Part shown: one piece after another, positions 46,131-58,000 of the stretch | How positions within the stretch are numbered: position 1 is the first letter of the stretch | Layout of the letters: every line of letters begins with the position of its first letter | NCBI GenBank assembly: GCA_020002185.1 | Contig: CM034537.1 | Span: forward strand, 11,710,157-11,774,156 | Direction: 5' to 3' | Length of the DNA: 64,000 nucleotides | Source: Paraescarpia echinospica | Taxonomy: Eukaryota > Annelida > Polychaeta > Sabellida > Siboglinidae | Notes under the pieces: model-generated | Database searches by the model: none | What the model was told of the DNA's origin: nothing | Seen by the model: the letters and a program-made list of their open reading frames with translations, nothing else | Program-made: the position numbers and the translations under genes

Positions 46131-46828
46131 CCTAGAATATGTAACTTAACCAACACCACATAATCATTACATTGCAGATAAGCAAGATTTGGCTTCATAT
46201 TTAATATGTGTAATTTATTACTCCATTAAATCGATATAAATTTGTAAAGTCCCCCCCTTGAGTGGTCCCTTCACCAATGGCCAAAAGTGGCCAACTTTTC
46301 AGGTCATTTTACCCCTCTGCAATAGACAGTTGTCGGTCGAAAACTGCTGTATAGGCAACATGGTTTCCCATGGTGCTTGTCATGTGGTCCTGCTGGGCGC
46401 GGCCACATTAGATTTTGGCTATGTTATGCTAACAGGCTTTGTGCATGTTCAACAGGGTTTGCATGTCCATACATCCATATAAATTAATATATGTTATGTG
46501 TGATGTCCTGTGTGGAAGGCAGGAGCCTGACTAGGTCTCTCCTTGTAGAGTGGCCACCCTTCTTATACGACCACAGTACCTTTATAGAAGGAGTGGCCGC
46601 TCAAGAGAGACTACTGTCTACCATGTCAGCAACTCTGTTGCCTGACAGATTAAACTGAAGCAATTTATTTGAGATCAGGCTGCGTTTACATATTTAAAAA
46701 GCGTCAGCTTACACACTGCAAAAATGGCTAGAATTACACCTCACACTATGCGAACAATTGGCAGCCAAAAGTTATACAGCCAACGCTAGTTAGTAACTTC
46801 TACAGTTATAGTCGTTCACCCGAGTATC
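46131..46828. other. non-coding stretch
   Basis: Nothing supported; may hold the promoter and 5' UTR of the exon at 46829. Confidence 0.35.
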
Positions 46829-46968
46829 ATGAACAAAGTTTTGACATCCGCCCTCCAGACAATTGGAACAACAAGAAGTCGCAACAGAAGAATGTCTAAC
46901 CCAGACCCTCATCAAGTCACAGCCACTTGCTTAAATAACGCCAAAGTGTTATACAGAGAAGGAAAAAA
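46829..46968 (+). CDS. candidate first coding exon of an unknown gene
   Basis: ATG opens a frame reading MNKVLTSALQTIGTTRSRNR and, further on, VTATCLNNAKVLYREGK, followed directly by GTGAGT, a consensus donor, in phase 2. A TGA lies just inside the intron, so coding must be spliced. The N-terminus is basic and free of acidic residues for 24 positions, which could suit a mitochondrial presequence, while LNNAKVLYREG looks like an amphipathic helix. No matching downstream exon was found in the next 17 kb. Family not recognised; the call rests only on codon flow and donor. Confidence 0.35.
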
Positions 46969-47419
46969 GTGAGTTTGACTACCACTTAAAATGATAGACA
47001 CCGCTGCACTCACAATACAGTGAATCCTGCATCGGGGCACATAAAAGCAACGGTACAAAAAACACCGACGAAAGGCATAAAAAGCCGATAATTTAAGATG
47101 TGTTTTGCATCTTTGCAACTTTCTTGCTGCTGGGCAATCCATCACCTTCTTGTCGCATACCTGCGACTGCTGAAGGGGCGAAGAACAAAGGGTAGGTGAA
47201 CCATTACTCAACCCCCCTTGTACCACGCAACTGTCACCCAAGGTGTGTCACTTCAAAAAGGAGCCAATCTATGACATGGCGAGTGTCACATCAGGCAACA
47301 CTTGCCAGGTTAATATCATAGCCTCTGAGATGGCAATCTTTAGAGTTGTTGACTTCACTAGCGGGTAGCAGGCCATTTAAATGCTGACTGCAGGAGAGGG
47401 CAGAGTTATGCACCAATAG

Positions 47420-47640
47420 TAGACGGGTGTAGTAATTCGTGACAAGGTGTTGTCTTGGAACCAGGAAGTTGTATGCTCAATTCCAGCCTCACCAGTCATT
47501 TCACAAGAATCAGATACAACAAAAAAACTCCACCATTAACCGACTTAGTCCGTAGCAAATTTGGATCAAATTTTTTTTTTTATAAAATTGAATCTCTTTG
47601 GAGCTAATGGCAACATTCTTGGATGACTAAGGTAGAATGA
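47420..47640 (+). repeat. tRNA-derived SINE (degenerate)
   Basis: A head with GGGTGTAGTAATTCGTGACA (A-box region) and TATGCTCAATTCCAGCC (B-box region) at tRNA-like distance, followed by an unremarkable body with a T-rich run near 47570. Confidence 0.45.
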
Positions 47641-47726
47641 AGTTGAGGGTGAAAAGCATTTTAAAGACTATTAAGATTCACATGCTGTCATGAAATACAA
47701 AAATATCATTAGCAGGGATCGATCTG

Positions 47727-47791
47727 CATAGTTTTATCTCTGATGTGCCCAAAGGCCACATGCCTTTGGGCACATCAGAGATAAAACTATG
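47727..47791. repeat. perfect 29-bp inverted repeat with 7-bp loop
   Basis: The left arm 47727-47755 (CATAGTTTTATCTCTGATGT...) is the exact reverse complement of 47763-47791 around the loop CCACATG. As RNA it would be a 65-nt hairpin with no mismatch. Confidence 0.95.
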
Positions 47792-48586
47792 TGCCTTTTC
47801 AAAATGTTATGTGCCCCAAATCAGTTGATTAAAATTTCAATAATTAATTTGCATGATAGTATGATCGTTTAAATATCTGGGTAAATGTGAACATGACATT
47901 TTTTAAGTATTACGCATTAATCATGTTATTATTTAACTTGTTTGCCTGCACGACATATTTCTGGGTAAATAATAAACATCCTTCAATATCAACATGCTCA
48001 GAAAATTCAGGTTTTTTTTCACAATCTGTAACTTTACAAAACTAGATACAGTCTGGGTAGGTATGCCCCATTTTTCATGGACTGCTGCTGCACGGACAGG
48101 GCAGTTCTAACTGAGAAATACGATGCAGCAGTTTGTGACAATGAGGTACGATTCACATACGAGAGAGCACCTCCTAAAATATTCACAGACCGATGTTGAT
48201 TAAACATTAAAAAACTCATTGATACACGGATGAACAGATGTATGGAATAGCCGCCCTCACACAGTCTGTGGCTGAGGCTGCATCGGTGCAGTCTCTTGAG
48301 AGGAAATTAGAATATAAGTTGTAGCAAAATCACCCAAATAAAACATACTATACGCAGTAAGATTATTACATATAAGACTAGAACATAGTAATGTCTTTTT
48401 TCAAAAGTTTATGACCCTGGGTGACATGGTCATTTGTAGTAAATGTACTATTTGTGAGTCTTGGTGACGGAGGCATGATTTATATAAACGTGCTTTAATT
48501 TTTTTTTATTCTTTGTTTATAATGTACTCCAATTGTAATATTTAGTAAACATACATGCATTTAAAAACATGCATATAGTGTAGATG
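47792..48586. other. non-coding stretch
   Basis: AT-rich; no supported feature. Confidence 0.4.
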
Positions 48587-49178
48587 TACGGATGGATATT
48601 ATTTGTATAGATGTGAACGGATTGCACGTTGTTCGGCAAGAGTCGAAAGTTGACGATGGGTGATAATATGGTGTCGGTGGCAACAAACGCTGTTCACGGT
48701 GCTTGACTAAAGCTTATAAACAATGTCAACGACAGGTAAGGGGCAGGCAAGGCACAAGGGTATCGATTAAACTGTTCTCAGTGTCCAGTCATCAATGTAA
48801 GATGTGATTTAAATAATTCTTATTTAGGCCATTGTTCAGTTGGTTGTCCGAGCGGCAGTTGTCAGTGATCGGGAGCAGACTGGAGTAAACCGGAGCGCTA
48901 TTTGGGCCACAAAATGTGCTAAGACGCAGTACTTTTATAGTAAAAATATGCCCTGGATAATATGGAATGATTAATTATCGCACCAACTTGTCAAATTTAG
49001 GCAAAACTATAGTTAATAACGTCAAAATCAAGGTGGGCTCGGCTTCTACACAAGTGCCACTTGGATTTCTCAGACATGTTTTTGTAAGCGTCTTTGGGGC
49101 ACATGTGGCAGAAAAGAATGCAGCATTTCAGTGTACAAATCGCCATTGATGCATTTCCGCAGTCCAAGGGAATCCCTG
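48587..49178 (+). mobile_element. 590-bp TIR element, copy 2
   Basis: Inverted match to 30603-31192 over its full length, with the right end CCAAGGGAATCCCTG intact and the left terminus eroded. Shared blocks include GATGGGTGATAATATGGTGT and CCTGACAGGTAAGG-like sequence (here CGACAGGTAAGG), and the frame SNLGKTIVNN/STQVPLGF. No target duplication is visible. Confidence 0.7.
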
Positions 49179-50359
49179 CATTAGTTGTTTCATGCAATAA
49201 ATTCTTTCAATTGTGTTTAACAACACATGGATTCATAACTGCATTGCACTATAAGTTAATTTATTTATTTATTTTTTTAATAATTTATTTTAATTTTATT
49301 AAAATATTTAATGCCATGGTTATAACAAACAAAATACTTAATAACATGATTACTGTAGTTAAAATAACATAAATACCAGGAACCTATAATGTCGTTGATG
49401 ATAAATAACTAATATTCTATTCCATTATTTATCTGCATTTATAATATCTGTATTGATACACATTTTAATAATATGTCAGTTATTCCTGCTGTGCCAAGAG
49501 TTAAGTATCTGAACTTTTAACACTAAGTGAGATCTCCAACACAATACTACATCAATAAGAAAAACTGACACTGACACTGACACAGCAGTGTTTTTTGAAT
49601 GCCCAAGTTTGAACTCAGCCAAGATTTCATGCATAATGTGCCTATAAAATGACTACCTTGGCACCTGTACTTCAGTTTTGTAAAGAATCTAAACAAACCT
49701 CTGCATGTTATCGATGTCACAACCACATGAAAGAATGCAACAAAAACTCCATCAGGCTGTATTGTATGCGGTGGTGCATCGAACTCGTCTACGATACTCG
49801 AAGTGGTTCCGTAGTCTGGTGGAAGCGTCACAGTTCTGGTAGGTGACTATGAGCAATTAATTCTCAGTTAATTAAAAGGTAGTGACTGCAGATACGTGTG
49901 GGATCATTCTCTTCATCTGTTGTGTTATTTATTTGTCTCATGGAGAGAGATTTTGCTGTGGTGTACTGGCCTATTAGGATGCACAAGAACTGTCCTAGGA
50001 GTCTGTGGCTCATTAACATTCAGTGATTAGTGGTCATTAGTATGTAGCTGGTATCCAGGTGATGTGTGCACATGTATGTGTGATGGTTCACTGCTCTCGC
50101 TCCATCAGTTTCTTAATCTGCCTCATCTGCCTCTTCACTCTGTCTCAACTTTGACTGTCTCTCTATACTTCATATGCTTCTCTCTACTTTATCATGCTGT
50201 CTTCTCTTCTCATGCAAGCATCATGCCTTCAATTTGTCTGTCTCTCTCGTTCTTTCTCTGTCTCTCTCACTTACAAATGGCAAGGATTTTTTATTGTTAA
50301 TTGTAAGCATAATAAATTAAATTAGGATAAAAAATATAAGTTTGGAAGTGTATGCGAGT
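49179..50359. other. non-coding stretch
   Basis: 49640-49845 is open in several frames on both strands (minus: VTLPPDYGTTSSIVDEFDAP after a CTACCAG acceptor-like site), but the frames conflict and no family is recognised. 50090-50290 is C/T-rich. Confidence 0.35.
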
Positions 50360-51535
50360 TTAGAGGAAAGGTATGATAGTTTGGCAGAAGAGTAGGAGAA
50401 TTTGGAAGAAGGGCATGATGGTTTACAGGAAGCATAGGAGAGTTTGGAGGAAGGGTCTACAAGAGAGTTTCAAGGAAGGGTTTGATAGTTTTGAAGAAGG
50501 TTGGGAGGTTTTGGAGGAAGGGTAGAAGAGTTTGGGGGAAGGGTAGGAGAGTTTGGATGAAGGGTAGGAGAGTTTTGAGGAAGGGCAGGAGAGTTTGTAG
50601 GGTAAGAGAATTTGAAAGATGGGTAGGAGAGTTTGGAGGAAGGATAGTAGAGTTTGGAGGATGGATACGAGAGTTTGGGGGAAGGGTAGGAAACTTTGAA
50701 GGGTACAAGAGTTTGGAGGATGGGTAAGAGAGATTGGAGGAAGGGTAGGAGAGTTTAGAGGGTAGGAGAGTTTTGAAAAAGGGTAGGAGAGTTTGGAGGA
50801 TGTGTAGAAAACTTTGAAAGGTAGGAGAGTTTGGAGGAAGAGTAAGTGAGGTTGGAGGAAGGGTAGGAGAGTTTGGAGGAAGGGTACGTGTGTTTGGGGA
50901 AGGGTACAGGAGAGTTTGGAGGAAGGGTTGGAGAGTTTGGTGAAGCATAGGGGAGTTTGTAGGAAGGTTAGAAGCATTTGTTGGAAGTGTAAGAGTTTGG
51001 AGGAAGGGTTGGAAAGTTTGGAGGAAGGGTAAGAGGGTTTGGGGAAGGATATGTCAGTTTGGGGAAGGGTAGGAGAGTTTGGTAGGCGAAGTTGGATGAA
51101 CGGTAGGGGGGTTTAGATGAAGGGTATAAGGGTTTGGAAGAAGTGTAGGAGTGTTTAGAGGAAGGGTAGGAGAGTTTGGGGAACGGTAGGAGAGTTTAGA
51201 GGAAGGGTAAGAGAGTTTGGAGAAAGGGTAGGTGATTTTGGGGAAGGGTAGAAGAATTTGGAAGAAAGGCATGAGAGTTTGGAGAAAGGGCAGAATTTGG
51301 AAAGATAGAAGAGTTTGGATGAAGCATACCAGAGTTTGGAGGAGGGGCATAAGAGTCTTGAGGAAGGGTAGAAGAGTTTTGAGAAGGGTAGGAAACTTTT
51401 TAGGATGGGTGGAAGAGCTTTGAGGAAGGGTGTGAGAGTTTGACGGAAGGGTGGGAGAGTTCAGAGAAAGTGTAGAAGAACTTGGAGGAGGGCATGAGTT
51501 TGGAGGAATTTGGAACAACTGTATGAGAGTCTGGA
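50360..51535. repeat. purine-rich minisatellite, ~20-bp unit, about 1.2 kb
   Basis: Degenerate units of GAGAGTTTGGAGGAAGGGTA recur some 50 times. The plus strand is about four-fifths purine or T with hardly any C. ORFs of Ser/Pro/Leu (minus) and Arg/Gly/Val (plus) are consequences of this bias. Confidence 0.9.
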
Positions 51536-51774
51536 AACACATGCGAAGGAATGCTACGGGAGGGTGAAAGGTTTTTGAGCACTGAATGTATGGCATGTGA
51601 TTCCTGGTCAGGTGTAAGTCCTGAGGGTTTTTGTCCATACCCATGCAACCCCTGCAGAGGTAACTTTTCTAATGTTGCCAATTAGTATGTTTATTCTAGT
51701 AATCCAGATACAAAGGTGACTTCCCTAAACTTGTTCCTGTGAGTAATCAGTGAAATACCCGCAAACATGTGTGC

Positions 51775-51885
51775 AGTACACACACACACAAACACATGCA
51801 CACAGACACGTACACACACAAACCCACAAGCACGCACACACGCATGCACGCACGCACGCACGCACGCAGACACACACACCAAATA
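51775..51885. repeat. (CA)n / (GCAC)n microsatellite
   Basis: About 110 bp of alternating purine-pyrimidine, including CACGCACGCACGCACG. Confidence 0.9.
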
Positions 51886-52484
51886 GTAGGTGTTTACATC
51901 ACTCTATAGAACATTCAATAGTCGTGTTTACACAGCAAACCTTGACATGAATCATTGTGTGATGTTTGCAGTATGCTTGGTTCTCACAGTTGCTGATTGC
52001 ATGGCAGTCATTGACACCCTGGGTGTGACTGCTCTGTCACTGGGTCAATAGCAGGGCCAACCACAGGGCACAGAGAAATCATTCCACAATAAAAACACAG
52101 ATGCAATTTAACAAAAAAATGGGCCAAGTGGCCCTGAAGTCCTTTGGACTATATATTGTGAGTTTGTAATTATTGTGATATATGTTATATACCATTAGAA
52201 AGCAGATAAAACAAGCTCTGAAGTTATATTGACAAATTAGTTGTTTGATAACATTTACTATATGTGGCATATGGCAAAACATTTCCAAACAAATTCAAAT
52301 TCGTAGTGCGTTTTGTTACTTTACTTTTCACCAGACATTTTCTCCATGAAGGAGGCAACATCTCAATGAGCAAGTTGATTTTATTTTATACACCATCTCC
52401 ACTGAAAACAATGGTATAAAACTTGTTCATGTATCTTGGATAATGATCTCATTATGTACAATTCTGTAGTAACACTACAGGGAG
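51886..52484. other. non-coding stretch
   Basis: Nothing recognisable. Confidence 0.4.
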
Positions 52485-52760
52485 CGCGGCTAGTGTAGTG
52501 GTTAGCACATCTACCTGGCATGCCAGCGCTCTGGAAAAACTGGACCAATATTTGGTGTAAAAACCTGGCACTCAACATTGGGGACTGTGTATCCCTCGTG
52601 ACTTGGAGATCACATTAATGTTGGTCCCGTCTCAGTTTGGGATGTAAAAAAAACACTGAGGACGACAAGCACCCTGGCAGTGACCACCCTCAGTGTCGGC
52701 ATATAAAGGTCGGTTTGGCGATAATGTTCTAAAAAAGGCTGACTAGTTGAATGAGACCTC
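52485..52760 (+). repeat. tRNA-derived SINE
   Basis: The head reads GCGCGGCTAGTGTAGTGGTT, then AGCACATCTACCTGGCATGC: a tRNA-like D-arm and anticodon arm. The body has internal near-repeats (CACTGAGG / CCTCAGTGTCGGC) and ends near 52750. Different family from the 822 and 20912 copies. Confidence 0.6.
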
Positions 52761-54554
52761 TTAACACCATTACACTGTAACCACAATAATACAGACTAGT
52801 CAGTTAATAGAACGTTGCCGAGCGCTGGAAACAACTAGAACACCCCTACACGAAAAAACAGAATTGCAGTGTGTGGTGTCACTGGGTGGATTTATGCAAA
52901 TTTTAAAAATATCTTTTGTCAACGATATCTATTTTTGTGTTTCATTTCTTGTAACAACTAAACAAACTAAGTAAAGTAATGAATTTGGTAAACATTTCGA
53001 TGTAAATTAATTTTTGAAGCAGTTACAGTCATTAAAAGTAACATTAAGTTTGTTGCCACTGAAAAAGCATCATGGCTCAAAGTGAGCGAAAATAGGTGCC
53101 GTTTTCAGTTCACTCCAATTCGAAGCCTTTAAAGTACATTTTCACGAATAAATATCACACAAATTATATCGTCTATCCGCTTGCCTGCCTCCTTGTTATC
53201 ACCAGTATGAAGTAAATTAGCAGAGTTATCCTTAATTTTTTTTCGATATTTGACAATGTTTCATTGGCCCAAAGGACTAAAAAAATGGAAATTAAATACC
53301 CTGTACCTACACTAAAAATTGAGGGTACCACTAAAAATATAGTATTGAAAGGCCACATTTCTTTTGAACAAGCTATTGTTTCTGGTGGCAAGGGGTATTT
53401 TTCTACATCTTTGGCACAAAGAAATCTGGACAATTAATTAGCAGATATTTAGGCACAATAATATGTATTAAGCTATATTTGTAATGGTCGATGGTTTGCA
53501 ATTATAGTACCTGAACTCACCATGAATACTTTATAAACACCAATTAGGAAAACAAATAAAGCCTCCAATGATTAAACCATCTGCTGCAATAACAACAATT
53601 ATCTGCTGGACAGTGACCACCAGTGTCCAGTTAGTGATCAGTCAGGGCCGTTTGGGCCAGGTGTGGATCAGTACACAAGGACAGTGTTGTTTTCACCTGG
53701 TCTCAATGGGACTTTTCCTAGTAAAGGCGATCTCTATCGTCAGCGCACTCTATATATAGCAATACTACAACTAGGCGTACACTTGAATGAGAGCATTCCT
53801 ATGGCCCTTGGGGCCAGCACACTGCATGTCTAACACTGTTATTGCCATGTTTACTTAAGAGGTACCATAATTAACTTAGCATATATTCACTAATCGCAAT
53901 GTTTACGGTAATGGCATCATAATTAACTTAGTATTTATACATCTATTAGTACATAATAGATGAACATGCTGTGATGATTCTATGGGCATAGCACTTTAGA
54001 AATGATCAATAATATAACAATTAACATAATATCTAATAAACAGTACTGTTGTTTGTAATCATGCCATAACTACATAACTATTTCAGATGTACACACTGCT
54101 ATAAGGTTTATTGAGGGATCACACTGAATAAAAAATATCTGTCATTGCACATTGAAACTTACAGTATTCAAAACCGTGTGCTCTATCTCTGAGATGTAAT
54201 GGTTTTAGCAACATTAATATAAAAGATGCAATGTACTTAGTGCATAAATCCATCAAATGGAATAAGTTTGTCGGATACTTTACATAAAATAAATTACACG
54301 TAATATATTTAAGTTAAAAAAGTGGATGGTTAAAACAGTAATTTTAGTAACTTAAAAGGATGTAGTCTGTTCTTAGTTTTTCATGTATTAATTAATATAA
54401 TGTTTTAAGAATATACTAACCATGTTGAAGGTGTACCGCCTATTAAATTGTGTTTAGTAAGCCTGTAACAAGGATCACCATTTGAAGGCACAACCACGGG
54501 TGCGTGTTAAAATAGTAAAGAAAACAACCAGTTTTAAAACAAGCTTTACTGGCA
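52761..54554. other. non-coding stretch
   Basis: AT-rich; CATAATTAACTTAG occurs twice near 53870-53930, otherwise nothing supported. Confidence 0.4.
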
Positions 54555-54775
54555 ATAAAGCCGAGTCGGGCTGAGTTAACAGCTATACCCTTTGATGTTC
54601 AATGATGCTCACTTTCCAACGGTCAAATGAGCAGACTTCCAGTTAGAAGTTACTTGGCGCGTTAATTCCGGGTAGATGAACAGACTACATCCCTTTAAGT
54701 TACAAAATGTCTTAACCATCATTTTTCTCACCTCTTGTCCGTCACGCCATCTTTTGCCACTGGTGCCCTTTCTAT
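54555..54775. repeat. dispersed repeat, copy 2
   Basis: Ordered similarity to 20001-20200 in the same orientation (CCCTTTGATG, TTCCGGGTAGATGAACAGAC). Nature unknown. Confidence 0.5.
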
Positions 54776-55019
54776 TTTTTTCTCCATTGTTTTGTGCTCA
54801 TGAAAATCTGTTATAACAAAACTGATTTAATTGTAAACATCATCAAGCAGAATGCGCTCCGTCAATCACAAAACCAATGTTTGGCATCAAGTAGTTTTAG
54901 ATTGGAGGCAAGTCTTGGACATTATGGGATTGAACCAACTGTTGTCTCCTACATTGTCAAACAAGATATTTGTTTATAAGAAAAAGTAATTTATACCCTT
55001 TATTTATACCCAACTGTTT

Positions 55020-58000
55020 CTTGCTTACCAGCCAATAGAAGAAAGGCATTCACGTAGGATCCTGTTAGCCAGGTATATGGTTCAGTAATTTGTGCGAGAT
55101 CTTTCATATGTTCATGTATGATTTTGTTAGCAAGGTAAGTGGTTATGTGATTTGTCTCAGAGATCTTTCATGTGTTCATGTATAACTTTACTATCCAGGT
55201 ATGTGGTTATGTGATTTGTATCAGAGATCTTTCATGTGTTCATGTATGACTTTACTATCCAGGTAAGTGGTTATGTGATTTGTCTCAGAGATCTTTCATG
55301 TGTTCATGTATGACTTCACTATCCAGGTATGTGGTTATGTGATTTGTCTCAGATCTTTTATGTGTTCATGTATGACTTCACTATCCAGGTATGTGGTTAT
55401 GTGATTTGTTTCAGAGATCTTTCAAGTGTTCATGTATGACATTACTATCCAGGTATGTGGTTATGTGATTTGTATCAGAGATCTTTCATGTGTTCATGTA
55501 TGACATTACTATCCAGGTATGTGGTTATGTGATTTGTATCAGAGATCTTTCATGTGTTCATGTATGACTTTACTATCCAGGTAGGTGTGGTTATGTGATT
55601 TGCCTCCGAGATCTTTCATGTGTTCATGTATGACTTTACTATCCAGGTAAGTGGTTATGTGATTTGTCTCAGAGATCTTTCATGTGTTCATGTATGACTT
55701 CACTATCCAGGTATGTGGTTATGTGATTTGTTTCAGAGATCTTTCATGTGTTCATGTATGACTTTACTATCCAGGTATGTGGTTATGTGATTTGTCTCAG
55801 AGATCTTTCATGTGTTCATGTATGACATTACTATCCAGGTATGTGGTTATGTGATTTGTATCAGAGATCTTTCATGTGTTCATGTATGACTTTACTATCC
55901 AGGTATGTGGTTATGTGATTTGTTTCAGAGATCTTTCAAGTGTTCATGTATGACATTACTATCCAGGTATGTGGTTTGTCTCAGAGATCTTTCATGTGTT
56001 CATGTATCTTTCATGTGTTCATGTGTGTGACTTTACTATCCAGGTAAGTGGTTATGTGATTTGTCTCAGAGATCTTTCATGTGTTCATGTATGACTTTAC
56101 TATCCAGGTATGTGGTTATGTGATTTGCCTCAGAGATCTTTCATGTGTTCATGTATGACTTTACTATCCAGGTAAGTGGTTATGTGATTTGTCTCAGAGA
56201 TCTTTCATGTGTTCATGTATGACTTCACTATCCAGGTATGTGGTTATGTGATTTGTCTCAGATCTTTTATGTGTTCATGTATGACTTCACTATCCAGGTA
56301 TGTGGTTATGTGATTTGTTTCAGAGATCTTTCAAGTGTTCATGTATGACATTACTATCCAGGTATGTGGTTATGTGATTTGTCTCAGAGATCTTTCATGT
56401 GTTCATGTATGACTTTACTATCCAGGTATGTGGTTATGTGATTTGTCTCAGAGATCTTTCATGTGTTCATGTATGACTTCACTATTCAGGTATGTGGTTA
56501 TGTGATTTGTCTCAGAGATCTTTCATGTTTTCATGTATGACTTTACTATCCAGGTATGTGGCTATGTGATTTGTCTCAGAGATATTTCATGTGTTCATGT
56601 ATGACTTTACTATCCAGGTAAGTGGCTATGTGATTTGTCTCAGAGATCTTTCATGTGTTCATGTATGACTTTACTATCCAGGTATGTGGCTATGTGATTT
56701 GTTTCAGAGATCTTTCATGTGTTCATGTATGACTTTACTATCCAGGTATGTGGTTATGTGATTTGTCTCAGAGATCTTTCATGTGTTCATGTATGACTTT
56801 ACTATCCAGGTAAGTGGCTATGTGATTTGTCTCAGAGATCTTTCATGTGTTCATGTGTGACTTTACTATCCAGGTAAGTGGTTATGTGATTTGTCTCAGA
56901 GATCTTTCATGTGTTCATGTATGACTTCACTATCCAGGTATGTGGTTATGTGATTTGTCTCAGATCTTTTATGTGTTCATGTATGACTTCACTATCCAGG
57001 TATGTGGTTATGTGATTTGTTTCAGAGATCTTTCAAGTGTTCATGTATGACATTACTATCCAGGTATGTGGTTTGTCTCAGAGATCTTTCATGTGTTCAT
57101 GTATGACTTTACTATCCAGATATGTGGTTATGTGATTTGTCTCAGATATCTTTCATGTGTTCATGTATGACTTCACTATCCAGGTATGTGGTTATGTGAT
57201 TTGTCTCAGAGATCTTTCATGTTTTCATGTATGACTTTACTATCCAGGTATGCGGCTATGTGATTTGTCTCAGAGATCTTTCATGTGTTCATGTATGACT
57301 TTACTATCCAGGTAAGTGGCTATGTGATTTGTCTCAGAGATCTTTCATATGTTCATGTATGACTTTACTATCCAGGTAAGTGGCTATGTGATTTGTCTCA
57401 GAGATCTTTCATGTGTTCATGTATGACTTTACTATCCAGGTAAGTGGCTATGTGATTTGTCTCAGAGATCTTTCATGTGTTCATGTATGACTTTACTATC
57501 CAGGTAAGTGGCTATGTGATTTGTCTCAGAGATCTTTCATGTGTTCATGTATGACTTTACTATCCAGGTATGTGGTTATGTGATTTGTCTCAGAGATCTT
57601 TCATGTGTTCATGTATGACTTTACTATCCAGGTAAGTGGCTATGTGATTTGTCTCAGAGATCTTTCATGTGTTCATGTATGACTTTACTATCCAGGTAAG
57701 TGGTTACGTGATTTGTTTCATATATCTTTCATGTGTTCATGTATGACTTTACTATCCAGGTATGTGGTTATGTGATTTGTCTCAGAGATCTTTCATGTGT
57801 TCATGTATGACTTTACTATCCAGGTAAGTGGCTATGTGATTTGTCTCAGAGATCTTTCATGTGTTCATGTATGACTTTACTATCCAGGTAAGTGGCTATG
57901 TGATTTGTCTCAGAGATCTTTCATGTGTTCATGTATTACTTTACTATCCAGGTATGTGGCTATGTGATTTGTTTCAGAGATCTTTTATGTGTTCATGTAT

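Noticed and set aside
49547..49846. A real exon on either strand
   Set aside because: Open frames conflict between strands, no family is recognised, and only weak acceptor-like sites are present.
50423..51644. Ser/Pro/Leu-rich minus-strand ORFs of 163-196 residues
   Set aside because: They are a composition effect of the purine-rich array; two frames are equally open.
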